A stretch of 20,185 nt of DNA from Nitrospirota bacterium (GTDB lineage Bacteria; Nitrospirota; Thermodesulfovibrionia; Thermodesulfovibrionales; JdFR-85). Location of the stretch: assembly GCA_003232715.1 (NCBI GenBank), contig QIJG01000279.1:1-20185 (forward strand), given 5' to 3'. This document shows positions 13,672 through 20,185 of the stretch, piece after piece. Below the pieces are notes generated by a model that was given only the letters and a program-made list of their open reading frames with translations, ran no database searches and was not told the origin of the DNA. The first letter of the stretch is position 1, and the number at the start of each line of letters is the position of its first letter. Both the position numbers and the translations under genes were made by a program.

Positions 13672-14286
13672 ATGGAGTATCTGAGACTCTCAAGGACTAA
13701 TGAAGAGGAGCTTATTCAAAGTGCCATAGATGTACTGAACAGAGGTGGTGTTGTTGCCTTCCCCACAGAGACCTTTTATGCACTTGGAGCAATGTATGAC
13801 AAGGAAGAGGCACTTAAGAGATTGTATGAGCTTAAGAGAAGGCCTTTTGAGAAGGCTATTCCGGTAATGATAGGTTCGACCGAACAACTCTCTCTTATAG
13901 CAACAGATGTCCCTGAAGAGGCGAACAGGCTTATGGAAAAGTACTGGCCAGGACCACTTACCATAGTATTGAAGGCACTGTCAGGCCTGAGCCGCTATCT
14001 TACAGCGGGGACAGATAAGGTTGCAGTGAGGATTCCGGGAGAATCCTTTGCCCTCGGTCTTGTCAGGAAGTCCGGCTTTCCCATAACTGCTACAAGTGCA
14101 AACCCTTCAGGTGTGCCTCCAGCCGAGGATGCCCAGGCTGTACTGAAATATTTTGGTGAGACCCTGGACCTTATAATAGATGGGGGACAGACTTCGGGGG
14201 GGGCTCCCTCAACCATAGTCGAGATAGTTAAGGGTGTGGTGAAGCTATTAAGGAAGGGCAGAATAAGAAAGATTACGCTGGATTAG
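13672..14286 (+). CDS. TsaC/Sua5/YrdC-family threonylcarbamoyl-AMP synthase
   Basis: Makes threonylcarbamoyl-AMP from threonine, bicarbonate and ATP, the first step of the t6A37 tRNA modification. About 204 residues: one YrdC domain with GGVVAFPTETFYALGAMYD, the basic motif YELKRRPFEKAIPVMI, YWPGPLTIVLKA, VAVRIPGE and PITATSANPSGVPP, all hallmark motifs. There is no C-terminal Sua5 domain, so it is TsaC-like in architecture. I chose the ATG at 13672 because GGAGGTGA at 13659-13666 is well spaced; a GTG at 13663 lies within that ribosome site. Its 3' end overlaps the convergent histidine kinase by four bases. Confidence 0.93.
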   Translation: MEYLRLSRTNEEELIQSAIDVLNRGGVVAFPTETFYALGAMYDKEEALKRLYELKRRPFEKAIPVMIGSTEQLSLIATDVPEEANRLMEKYWPGPLTIVLKALSGLSRYLTAGTDKVAVRIPGESFALGLVRKSGFPITATSANPSGVPPAEDAQAVLKYFGETLDLIIDGGQTSGGAPSTIVEIVKGVVKLLRKGRIRKITLD

Positions 14287-16433
14287 AATTTCCTCGTTCC
14301 ACGATCAAGGACATCTCTTATCACAGAGAGCAGTTTTGAGCTCTGGAAGGGTTTTTTAAGGAATCCGTCTATCCAGACATTTCCAATGTCTTCACTAAAC
14401 CCGGTTGTTGCAATTATCTTTGTGCCGGGCTTTAATTTCCTCAGTTGTTCTATCAACTGAGCTCCATCCATTGAGGGCATGACGATGTCTGTTATCACAA
14501 GGTCTATTTTATTTCTGTTTGCTTTGAAAAACTCAAGACCGTGCAGTGGATTATCATATATTATTACATTAAACCCATTATGAGAGAGTGCTTCTTTAAT
14601 CAGTTGAAGTATCGGAATCTCATCATCAATGGCGAGTATTGTCTTAATAGCTGTGACCTTTTCTATCCCGTTAGAGCTGTCTCTGAAAAACTGTTTTTTA
14701 GATATTGGTAAATATATGTTAAATTTCGTTTCATGTCCCTTCCTGCTTTCAACAGTGATGTACCCGCCATGCTCTTTAATAATTCCATACACCATGGCAA
14801 GACCGAGCCCCGTACCCTTGCCCTTCTCTTTTGTGGTATAAAATGGTTCAAAAATATGCGGTAAATCTCTCTCTGATATTCCGGTTCCTGTATCTGTAAC
14901 CATTATATGAATATACTCTCCACTCTTGATAGTTGCAGGAATATCAAGACTATTATGTTTGATCTCCACGAGTTTGGTAATTATGGCTATTTCACCTCCG
15001 TCAGGCATCGCATCTTTTGCATTGATTATCAGGTTCATCAGAACCTGTTCTATCTGGCTTACATCACCTTCAACGGGAGGGATAGGGCTGTCCAATTCTT
15101 TTCTGAGCACAACGTTTCCGGGAACAAGTCTTGAAACCATACTCATGGTATCTTCAATAACAGAGTTTATTGCAAAAGGGACAGATTCAACACTGCCTCT
15201 GCGGGCAAAGCTGAGTAGTTTGGAGACCATCTGAGAGGCCTGCCTTGCAGATGTTTCAATAACCCTTACCTTGGTTGCTATCTCAGGTAAAAGTTTATCA
15301 TTCATGAGGATCAGGTCGGCATAACCGAGGATGGCGGTTAAGATATTATTGAAATCATGAGCAATCCCTCCTGCAAGGGTACCAATGGACTCCATCTTCT
15401 GGGAGTGCAGGAGCTGTGCCTGGAGCCGTTTCTTCTCTGTAAGATCGCGGTGAAACGACTGTATTAATAATCTGCCGTCTATCTGTATTGCCTTTGCGCT
15501 TATTTCAACGGATACTTTATTTTCATCCTTTCCGTAATGTTCGCTTTCAAATAACAGCGGCTCACCATTCAGCAGCCGTTGCAGACGGTCCCTCCACAGG
15601 AGTTTGTTTTTGTCTGTGTCAGGTCCAAGGTGTTGTATGTCTGTGCCTATAAGCTCTTTTTTCTCACGGTCATAGCTTTCACATGCCCGTTGATTTGCGT
15701 CCACGATCACTCCGTTGTCATCCATAATCAGTATACCGTCATTGGCATTTTCAAAGAGGGTTTTAAGCATAGCCTCCGACTTCCTGAGGTCCCTGGTCCG
15801 TTCCTGGACTGTTTCCTCAAGTTGCTGGGAATATTCCTTGAGTTTGTCTCTTTCCTTAAAAAGTTCATATTCAAGAGATAGATTTTTTATAATCAATCTT
15901 TGATGGAAATATCTCCATCCAAAAGCACCAAAGGCTGAAACCAGCAGGAAAACATTATTGTTAATAAATATTTTTACGTTAGTAATCTTATCGAAAAGTA
16001 TAATTGGTATGAGATAAATAGCATATATCAGGACATTAACTAATACGGTCATTTTGATCGAAATTGCAAGGAAGCCAAGAACAAAGATAATAACAACAAT
16101 CATTCCTGCATAATAGATAGATTGATGGCCTCCGAACGTGAGTATCATTAATTCCACCATAGATGCAGGGACTATGGTAGCCCCAATGATTATAATAAAT
16201 GATAGAAAAAGTTCAGTTTGATTTTTTTTAAGCTTAAAAATCAAATAAAATAACATAACAAAAGAAGCAGCTATTAATCGATAGGTTAAAAATCTTACGA
16301 AATTTTCAGGTGTGATAAAGTAATCTAATACACTTAATAGTATTAAAAAGAAAGCACCAAAAGGGAAAAGGACGCTTATTGATGTTTGAGTTAATTTAAA
16401 TAATCCTTTTTTTATGAATTTTTCTTTAGTCAT
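14283..16433 (-). CDS. membrane hybrid sensor histidine kinase (PAS, HisKA, HATPase, receiver)
   Basis: A 716-residue hybrid kinase. Residues 15-175 hold about six hydrophobic segments, an integral membrane sensor I do not recognise. A coiled coil (185-220) leads to a PAS domain (about 220-335; NANDGILIMDDNGVIVDANQ). The kinase core has the phospho-acceptor His359 in GGIAHDFNNIL, the N-box NLIINAKDAMPDGG (Asn471), G1 DTGTGI (514-519), FEPFYTTK and G2 GTGLGLA (540-546). A C-terminal receiver has acidic DDE (603-605), phospho-acceptor Asp649 and Lys694. The ATG overlaps the CrtI-like gene's stop by four bases, so it is the last gene of the ketosynthase operon and translationally coupled. No DNA-binding output lies nearby. 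It may sense membrane state or the product, which is inference. Confidence 0.93.
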   Translation of the reverse strand: MTKEKFIKKGLFKLTQTSISVLFPFGAFFLILLSVLDYFITPENFVRFLTYRLIAASFVMLFYLIFKLKKNQTELFLSFIIIIGATIVPASMVELMILTFGGHQSIYYAGMIVVIIFVLGFLAISIKMTVLVNVLIYAIYLIPIILFDKITNVKIFINNNVFLLVSAFGAFGWRYFHQRLIIKNLSLEYELFKERDKLKEYSQQLEETVQERTRDLRKSEAMLKTLFENANDGILIMDDNGVIVDANQRACESYDREKKELIGTDIQHLGPDTDKNKLLWRDRLQRLLNGEPLLFESEHYGKDENKVSVEISAKAIQIDGRLLIQSFHRDLTEKKRLQAQLLHSQKMESIGTLAGGIAHDFNNILTAILGYADLILMNDKLLPEIATKVRVIETSARQASQMVSKLLSFARRGSVESVPFAINSVIEDTMSMVSRLVPGNVVLRKELDSPIPPVEGDVSQIEQVLMNLIINAKDAMPDGGEIAIITKLVEIKHNSLDIPATIKSGEYIHIMVTDTGTGISERDLPHIFEPFYTTKEKGKGTGLGLAMVYGIIKEHGGYITVESRKGHETKFNIYLPISKKQFFRDSSNGIEKVTAIKTILAIDDEIPILQLIKEALSHNGFNVIIYDNPLHGLEFFKANRNKIDLVITDIVMPSMDGAQLIEQLRKLKPGTKIIATTGFSEDIGNVWIDGFLKKPFQSSKLLSVIRDVLDRGTRKF

Positions 16434-17863
16434 AACGATTCAGTAAACTTGCCTCTTTCTTTTCTCAAGATCATTTTAGCAGTGTCATGAGCAACATAAA
16501 CAACCCCGGATATTCCGACTCCCAGGGTAGTCCAATGACCTGTCAAGTATAAGCCTTCAACAAAAGAAGGCTTTCTCATGTCCGGGACTGCTAATTGTGA
16601 AGGGATACCTGCCCATCCATAAGAGGCACCTTTATAATTTAAAGTGTATCTATTTAAAGTATGCGGAGTAGCTGCATCTTTATATATTATATGTTTAGAT
16701 AAGTTTGGGATTGTATATGTTTCTATTTTATCAACAAGCGATTCTGTAATTTTATGTTTGTTATTATCCCAAAATCTTTTATTTTTATGCGGTGCTGGTA
16801 TAATCGATAAAAGAGTTGAAGTATCCCTGAGGACACGAAGCATGTGACCTTCAAAGTTTTCGAAATCACCTTTTTGTATAGTTTGATATGACTTGTATAA
16901 GTTATAATCCTTTAAGAAACAATAAGTAGTTCCATGCTCAGGTAAAGACTCGAAATATCCATCAAGACCTAAATATAAAATAAAGTTTGACATCGAAGGT
17001 GTCATGGTTTTTATTTTATGATAGAATTTTTCTTTAAGCCTTTCCTTTCCTACGAGTTTGAAAAAAGTCTGCCTGGCATCGCAATTTGAAATTATATATT
17101 TTGAGGATATGAGGTCACTATCGTCTAAAAATACTCCTGCAATTTTATCATTTTTAATTTTTATTTTTTTAACTAAACAAGATAGTCGTAATTCACCACC
17201 AAATTCTTTAAATATTTTTGTCAACGCATCGGGTAATGCCTGCATTCCACCTTCGGGATGATATCCTCCATCAAGAATATATTCAGTAAAGAGTCTTGCG
17301 CCTACAAATGCAGACATCAGTGAGGGTGGCAATCCAAGAAATCCTAATAAAGGAGCAGACAGAATAGCTTTCAGCTTATCGTTATGGAAAAAATTATCTA
17401 ATAAATTCTTAAAAGTCCAACTCCTTAGTTGAGAAAAAAAACTATGATCTGCATTTATTAAACAATTAAAGAACCCTTTAATATTATCACTTTCTTCTGG
17501 AAAGATGGTTTGGAAATTTTCAATCGTTTCATTTAAATCAGCCCAGATCGAGACTTTACTGTCAGGCGTTATTATAATATTAGAAGGGTTATACTGTTTA
17601 ATCTTTATTTTTTTATCTATTTCAAGGTTATCAAAAACTTTTCTTGTAATTCCGTCTTTTCTATAACCACCGAAACAATGAGCAGCAGCGTCAAAAGTAA
17701 ACCCTTTCCTTTTAAAAGAAGTACAATACCCTCCGGGTTTATCATGTTGTTCGATGATCAAGACTTTCATTCCTGATCTTGCAAGATAACAACCGCAGAC
17801 AAGTCCGCTTATTCCAGCGCCGATTATTATTGCATCATACTTTGTTTTGTTATTTTTTAACAT
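16430..17863 (-). CDS. CrtI/phytoene desaturase-like FAD-dependent oxidoreductase
   Basis: A 477-residue flavoprotein with a full N-terminal dinucleotide-binding site (YDAIIIGAGISGLVCGCYLA; then EQHDKPGGYCTSF) and the C-terminal FAD motif GLYLTGHWTTLGVGISGVVY typical of the phytoene desaturase / carotenoid isomerase family. These enzymes dehydrogenate or isomerise long polyenes; here no phytoene synthase (crtB) is present and the neighbours are an ACP and ketosynthases, so a carrier-bound or released acyl chain is a more likely substrate (inference). The start overlaps the ACP stop by one base (TAATG) and the end overlaps the kinase start by four. The gene is visibly more AT-rich than its neighbours, with many AAA and ATT codons, which hints at separate ancestry. 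Confidence 0.88.
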   Translation of the reverse strand: MLKNNKTKYDAIIIGAGISGLVCGCYLARSGMKVLIIEQHDKPGGYCTSFKRKGFTFDAAAHCFGGYRKDGITRKVFDNLEIDKKIKIKQYNPSNIIITPDSKVSIWADLNETIENFQTIFPEESDNIKGFFNCLINADHSFFSQLRSWTFKNLLDNFFHNDKLKAILSAPLLGFLGLPPSLMSAFVGARLFTEYILDGGYHPEGGMQALPDALTKIFKEFGGELRLSCLVKKIKIKNDKIAGVFLDDSDLISSKYIISNCDARQTFFKLVGKERLKEKFYHKIKTMTPSMSNFILYLGLDGYFESLPEHGTTYCFLKDYNLYKSYQTIQKGDFENFEGHMLRVLRDTSTLLSIIPAPHKNKRFWDNNKHKITESLVDKIETYTIPNLSKHIIYKDAATPHTLNRYTLNYKGASYGWAGIPSQLAVPDMRKPSFVEGLYLTGHWTTLGVGISGVVYVAHDTAKMILRKERGKFTESL

Positions 17864-18120
17864 TATTGTGAATTGTTAGTATTTAATAAGTTTTTTACCA
17901 GTTCTACAGACTCTCTTACCGTAGTTATCTTTGGTATGTCTTCATCGCGTACGGAGACCTTAAACTTTTTTTCAAGAGCAACTGTAATCTCGATTGCCTT
18001 GATTGAGTCAATTTCCAGGTCTTCAGTCAGGTTCTTCTCGGTGGTTATCTCTTTTTCATCGAATCCAGAGACTTCCGAGATTATTGATATGATTTCTTCC
18101 TCTACAGTTTCAGCTTTCAT
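17863..18120 (-). CDS. acyl carrier protein of the ketosynthase operon
   Basis: An 85-residue acidic protein whose EDLEIDSIKAIEITVALEKK contains the carrier motif with Ser39 (DSI) as the phosphopantetheine site; the common fatty-acid ACP has DSL. The pattern of helices and the length are normal. Dedicated ACPs with DSI are common in secondary lipid and polyketide operons. It starts two bases after the ketosynthase stop and ends overlapping the CrtI-like gene, so it serves this pathway and is not the housekeeping AcpP. A phosphopantetheinyl transferase is not in the window. Confidence 0.93.
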   Translation of the reverse strand: MKAETVEEEIISIISEVSGFDEKEITTEKNLTEDLEIDSIKAIEITVALEKKFKVSVRDEDIPKITTVRESVELVKNLLNTNNSQ

Positions 18121-18122
18121 TC

Positions 18123-19331
18123 TTATTGAATGAATTTCTTCAAAACCAGGGAGGCGTTATTGCCTCCAAAGGCATAGGAATTATTCAAAGCTATATTAAC
18201 AGTCTGTTTCCTTGCCTGATTCGGCACACAATCAATATCACATTCAGGGTCAGGTGTTTCAAAATTGATAGTAGACGGTATCAGGTCGTTTTTTACAGCT
18301 AAGGCACACGTGATGGCCTCAAGTGCAGAGGCTGCTCCCATTGTGTGGCCTAACATGGATTTAATGGAGCTTATGGGAATTCTTTTACAGAGAGGGCCGA
18401 AAACTTCTTTAATTGCTGCGCTCTCATTTTTGTCGTTTGCCAGTGTACCTGTTCCATGGGCGCTTATATAGTCCACATCTTCAATTGTAATCCCTGCCTC
18501 TCGCATGGCCTTTTTCATACATTCCGCAATGCCCTCTACTGATGGGGTTGTCATGTGGCTGGCGTCGCAACTGAGGCCGTATCCTAATACTTCGGCATAA
18601 ATCCGGGCATTCCTCTTTAAGGCATTCCCCAGGGTTTCCAATACAAGGATCCCTGCACCTTCTGCCAGCATCATGCCTTTCCTGTTCTTGTCAAAGGGCC
18701 GGCACTTTTCAGGCGCTACTGCCTTGAATTGATTAAACCCCGTAAATTCAATTCGTGACATTGGATCGGATGCCCCTGCAAACACGATGTCTGCCCTATT
18801 CAATCTTAGTAAATCATAACCATAAGCAACAGCATAATTACCGGCAGCGCAGGCGGTAGAAAACATAAAATTGGGGCCGTTGAATTTGAATTCTTTTGAT
18901 ATCATAGATGGTGCTGCATGTGTTGGCATTTGATAGAACAGTCTCTCACTTATTGCCTTGTTTTTTATTATTAACATATCAACTTCTTCAATTGTCTGAG
19001 CAGCACCCAGTGTTGTGCCATGAGAAACACCAACCCTGCAGCCGGCTAATTTTTCGGACGTCAAAGCTGTGTCTTCTAAAGCAAGCTTTGTTGATGCTAA
19101 TGCCATTTGAGTAGCACGATTCATGACCTTCAGCCGTTTCGTTGAAATAAACTCTTCGGGATTAAATTGCTTTACTTCACCTCCCATATGTGTGAAATGG
19201 TTGGAGGTATCAAAGGATGACACAGGACTTATGCCTGATTTACCTTTCAGGAGGCTGTCCCAGAACGCATCCTTCCCGATCCCAATGGAGGATATAACAC
19301 CAATGCCTGTTATGACTACCCTTTTTTTCAT
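18123..19331 (-). CDS. beta-ketoacyl-ACP synthase, FabF-like (ketosynthase alpha)
   Basis: A 402-residue thiolase-fold condensing enzyme, which extends an acyl chain by decarboxylative condensation with malonyl-ACP. The complete catalytic set is visible: Cys161 in STACAAGNYA, His292 in SAHGTGT, Lys324 and His329 in SIKSMLGHTMGAA. The N-terminus RVVITGIGVISSIG and the C-terminal NNSYAFGGNNASLVLKK are typical of FabF and type II PKS KS-alpha proteins. It is followed two bases later by an ACP, and upstream, past a probable insertion, lies a second subunit without catalytic His. This pairing points to a KS-alpha/KS-beta heterodimer rather than housekeeping FabF. Confidence 0.93.
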   Translation of the reverse strand: MKKRVVITGIGVISSIGIGKDAFWDSLLKGKSGISPVSSFDTSNHFTHMGGEVKQFNPEEFISTKRLKVMNRATQMALASTKLALEDTALTSEKLAGCRVGVSHGTTLGAAQTIEEVDMLIIKNKAISERLFYQMPTHAAPSMISKEFKFNGPNFMFSTACAAGNYAVAYGYDLLRLNRADIVFAGASDPMSRIEFTGFNQFKAVAPEKCRPFDKNRKGMMLAEGAGILVLETLGNALKRNARIYAEVLGYGLSCDASHMTTPSVEGIAECMKKAMREAGITIEDVDYISAHGTGTLANDKNESAAIKEVFGPLCKRIPISSIKSMLGHTMGAASALEAITCALAVKNDLIPSTINFETPDPECDIDCVPNQARKQTVNIALNNSYAFGGNNASLVLKKFIQ

Positions 19332-19338
19332 TTATTTA

Positions 19339-19813
19339 AGCTACAAATTAACACGAATTTGCACGAAAGAAAAGTTCTGTAAAATATTATTCTTTTAAAA
19401 GATACTCATTTTATTTGAATAAATCTTTCGTATTCAAGTTTTTCTTTCCCAAAGTTTAGCAGAATTGCTAACTGAAGACCGGTTGCTTTCAAGTAGTTAA
19501 GGACTTGAGCTCTATGCGCACCTGAAATTTTTTCTGCTGTCTTAAGTTCTATAATAATTTTATCTTCAACTAAAATATCGGCATAATAGTCTCCTACTAC
19601 TTCTCTGTCGAAATAAACAGTTATTGGTGCTTGTTGTTTTGCCTTTATCTCTTTTCCCCGGAATTGCACCATCAGGGCGTTTTCGTATACTTTTTCTAAA
19701 AAGCCATAACCGAGTTTGTTATGTACTTGCATGGCCAGCCCAACTATTTCATACGATAAGTCTTTGTAAAGAATTTTCTTTCCATTTGTGTCTATTTGCG
19801 TTAATTCGTAGCT
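19339..19813. mobile_element. 475-bp unit: GxxExxY gene bounded by imperfect 29-bp inverted repeats
   Basis: Plus strand 19339-19367 starts AGCTACAAATTAACACGAAT; the minus strand from 19813 starts AGCTACGAATTAACGCAAAT. Over 29 positions about 22 match. The repeats enclose the GxxExxY gene, and TTA occurs just outside both ends when the arms are read from GCTAC. The left edge meets the stop codon of the KS-beta gene and the right edge lies 7 bases before the KS-alpha start, so the unit appears inserted in the junction between two genes. Confidence 0.65.
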
Positions 19814-19849
19814 AAGCTCTTTCAAGCACGACCGCCGTATTATTGCCAT
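19406..19849 (-). CDS. GxxExxY protein
   Basis: Member of the GxxExxY family, named for the motif seen here as GFLEKVYENAL. The C-terminal half (DYYADILVEDKIIIELKTAE, then AQVLNYLKATGLQLAILLNF) has the Asp...Glu-x-Lys pattern of PD-(D/E)xK nuclease folds. Function is not established; these genes occur scattered in many genomes, often as single insertions. The frame opens at an ATG at 19849 inside the KS-beta gene, overlapping its end by 38 bases in another frame, and has no ribosome site. The native start may have been further upstream in the source and replaced by this fusion; the family core starts near KILYKDLSYEIVG. It is unlikely to take part in the ketosynthase pathway. Confidence 0.85.
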   Translation of the reverse strand: MAIIRRSCLKELSYELTQIDTNGKKILYKDLSYEIVGLAMQVHNKLGYGFLEKVYENALMVQFRGKEIKAKQQAPITVYFDREVVGDYYADILVEDKIIIELKTAEKISGAHRAQVLNYLKATGLQLAILLNFGKEKLEYERFIQIK

Positions 19850-20185
19850 ATGGGTCGGATGATATTACAAGCGCTGTGTTAATGCTCTTCTCTCTTGCCT
19901 CATTCGGTACATAATCAAGGTCACATTGGGGATCTTTTTCTGAGTAATTTATTGTGGGTGGCAGAAATCCCTTGTGAATAGCTCCGACTGCTGCAGATAG
20001 CGACATGGCGCCTGAGGCAGAAAATGTCTCCCCTGTCATGGACTTTATCGCGCTGACAGGGATGCTATAGGCCCTTTCTCCAAAAACCTTCTTGATTGCT
20101 GCTGTATCCATTTCGTCAAGCTCTCTTGTAGAGTTAGCACTTGCAGATATATAATCAATGTCGGCAATATCCAGGGAGGCTTCCC
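19812..20185 (-). CDS. ketosynthase-like subunit lacking catalytic histidines (chain-length-factor / KS-beta type), partial
   Basis: The open frame enters from the right edge and ends at 19812; about 123 C-terminal residues are seen. It aligns with the same part of the KS-alpha next door: DIDYISASANSTRELDEMDT replaces DVDYISAHGTGT, and AIKSMTGETFSASGA replaces SIKSMLGHTMGAA. Both catalytic histidines are therefore gone (His to Ser, His to Glu), while the fold residues and the end (YVPNEAREKSINTALVISSD) are kept. Loss of catalysis with fold preserved is the hallmark of chain-length factors, which pair with a KS-alpha and set chain length. The Cys region is outside the window. Its stop codon borders the GxxExxY unit. 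A decayed ketosynthase is the alternative, but the sequence is otherwise well conserved. Confidence 0.85.
   Translation of the reverse strand, partial: EASLDIADIDYISASANSTRELDEMDTAAIKKVFGERAYSIPVSAIKSMTGETFSASGAMSLSAAVGAIHKGFLPPTINYSEKDPQCDLDYVPNEAREKSINTALVISSDPYGNNTAVVLERA

Noticed and set aside
16430..17863. Carotenoid biosynthesis locus
   Set aside because: No phytoene synthase, cyclase or prenyltransferase accompanies the CrtI-like gene; the partners are ACP and ketosynthases.

Overview
The window reads as ordinary bacterial chromosome from an anaerobic or microaerophilic Gram-negative lineage. The mix of genes (a DUF507 protein beside the rpsF-ssb-rpsR cluster, an HD-GYP response regulator, FeoB with Fur, a DUF89 protein, a type II ketosynthase locus with a CrtI-like enzyme) and the many short palindromic intergenic elements resemble Nitrospirota or Desulfobacterota genomes. 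This placement is inference from gene content only; there is no rRNA here.

Layout. 1-1280 (minus): translation/replication cluster rpsF-ssb-rpsR-DUF507, in which rpsR carries an apparent frameshift. 1521-3497 (minus): acetyl-CoA synthetase. 3772-5263 (plus): a response regulator with an HD-GYP domain, broken by a small deletion, then a small zinc-ribbon protein. 5288-5833 (minus): a TPR lipoprotein. 6040-7865: a quorum-sensing island made of an intact LuxR-type regulator, the C-terminal half of a LuxI/FeeM-like synthase, a perfect 20-bp lux box inside a longer palindrome, and an SRPBCC gene interrupted by a small inverted-repeat element. 8107-8545: tRNA-Asp with its own promoter, a terminator-like hairpin and a second small element. 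8768-9809 (plus): a frameshifted gene with a 15-bp repeat array and a CBM48 glycogen-binding domain, followed by a HEPN-type protein. 9943-12684 (plus): a Fur-box promoter, feoB, a 22-codon ORF and fur. 12733-14286 (plus): DUF89 and TsaC/Sua5 family genes. 14283-20185 (minus): a tightly packed operon for a type II ketosynthase pathway.

The biosynthetic operon is the best candidate for an unusual system. It runs from a ketosynthase-like subunit that lacks both catalytic histidines (chain-length-factor type, cut by the window edge), through an intact FabF-like ketosynthase and an acyl carrier protein, to a CrtI/phytoene-desaturase-like FAD enzyme and a membrane hybrid histidine kinase. The last four genes overlap or abut by a few bases. 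A GxxExxY gene flanked by inverted repeats sits between the two ketosynthase subunits and looks inserted. The set suggests a carrier-bound polyene or otherwise heavily modified acyl chain; the product cannot be read from the sequence.

A second theme is decay and small mobile elements. Five loci (rpsR, the HD-GYP regulator, the luxI-like gene, the SRPBCC gene and the CBM48 gene) are frameshifted, truncated or interrupted, and at least two small elements have recognisable terminal repeats and target duplications. Some of the small deletions could be assembly errors, above all the one in the essential gene rpsR.
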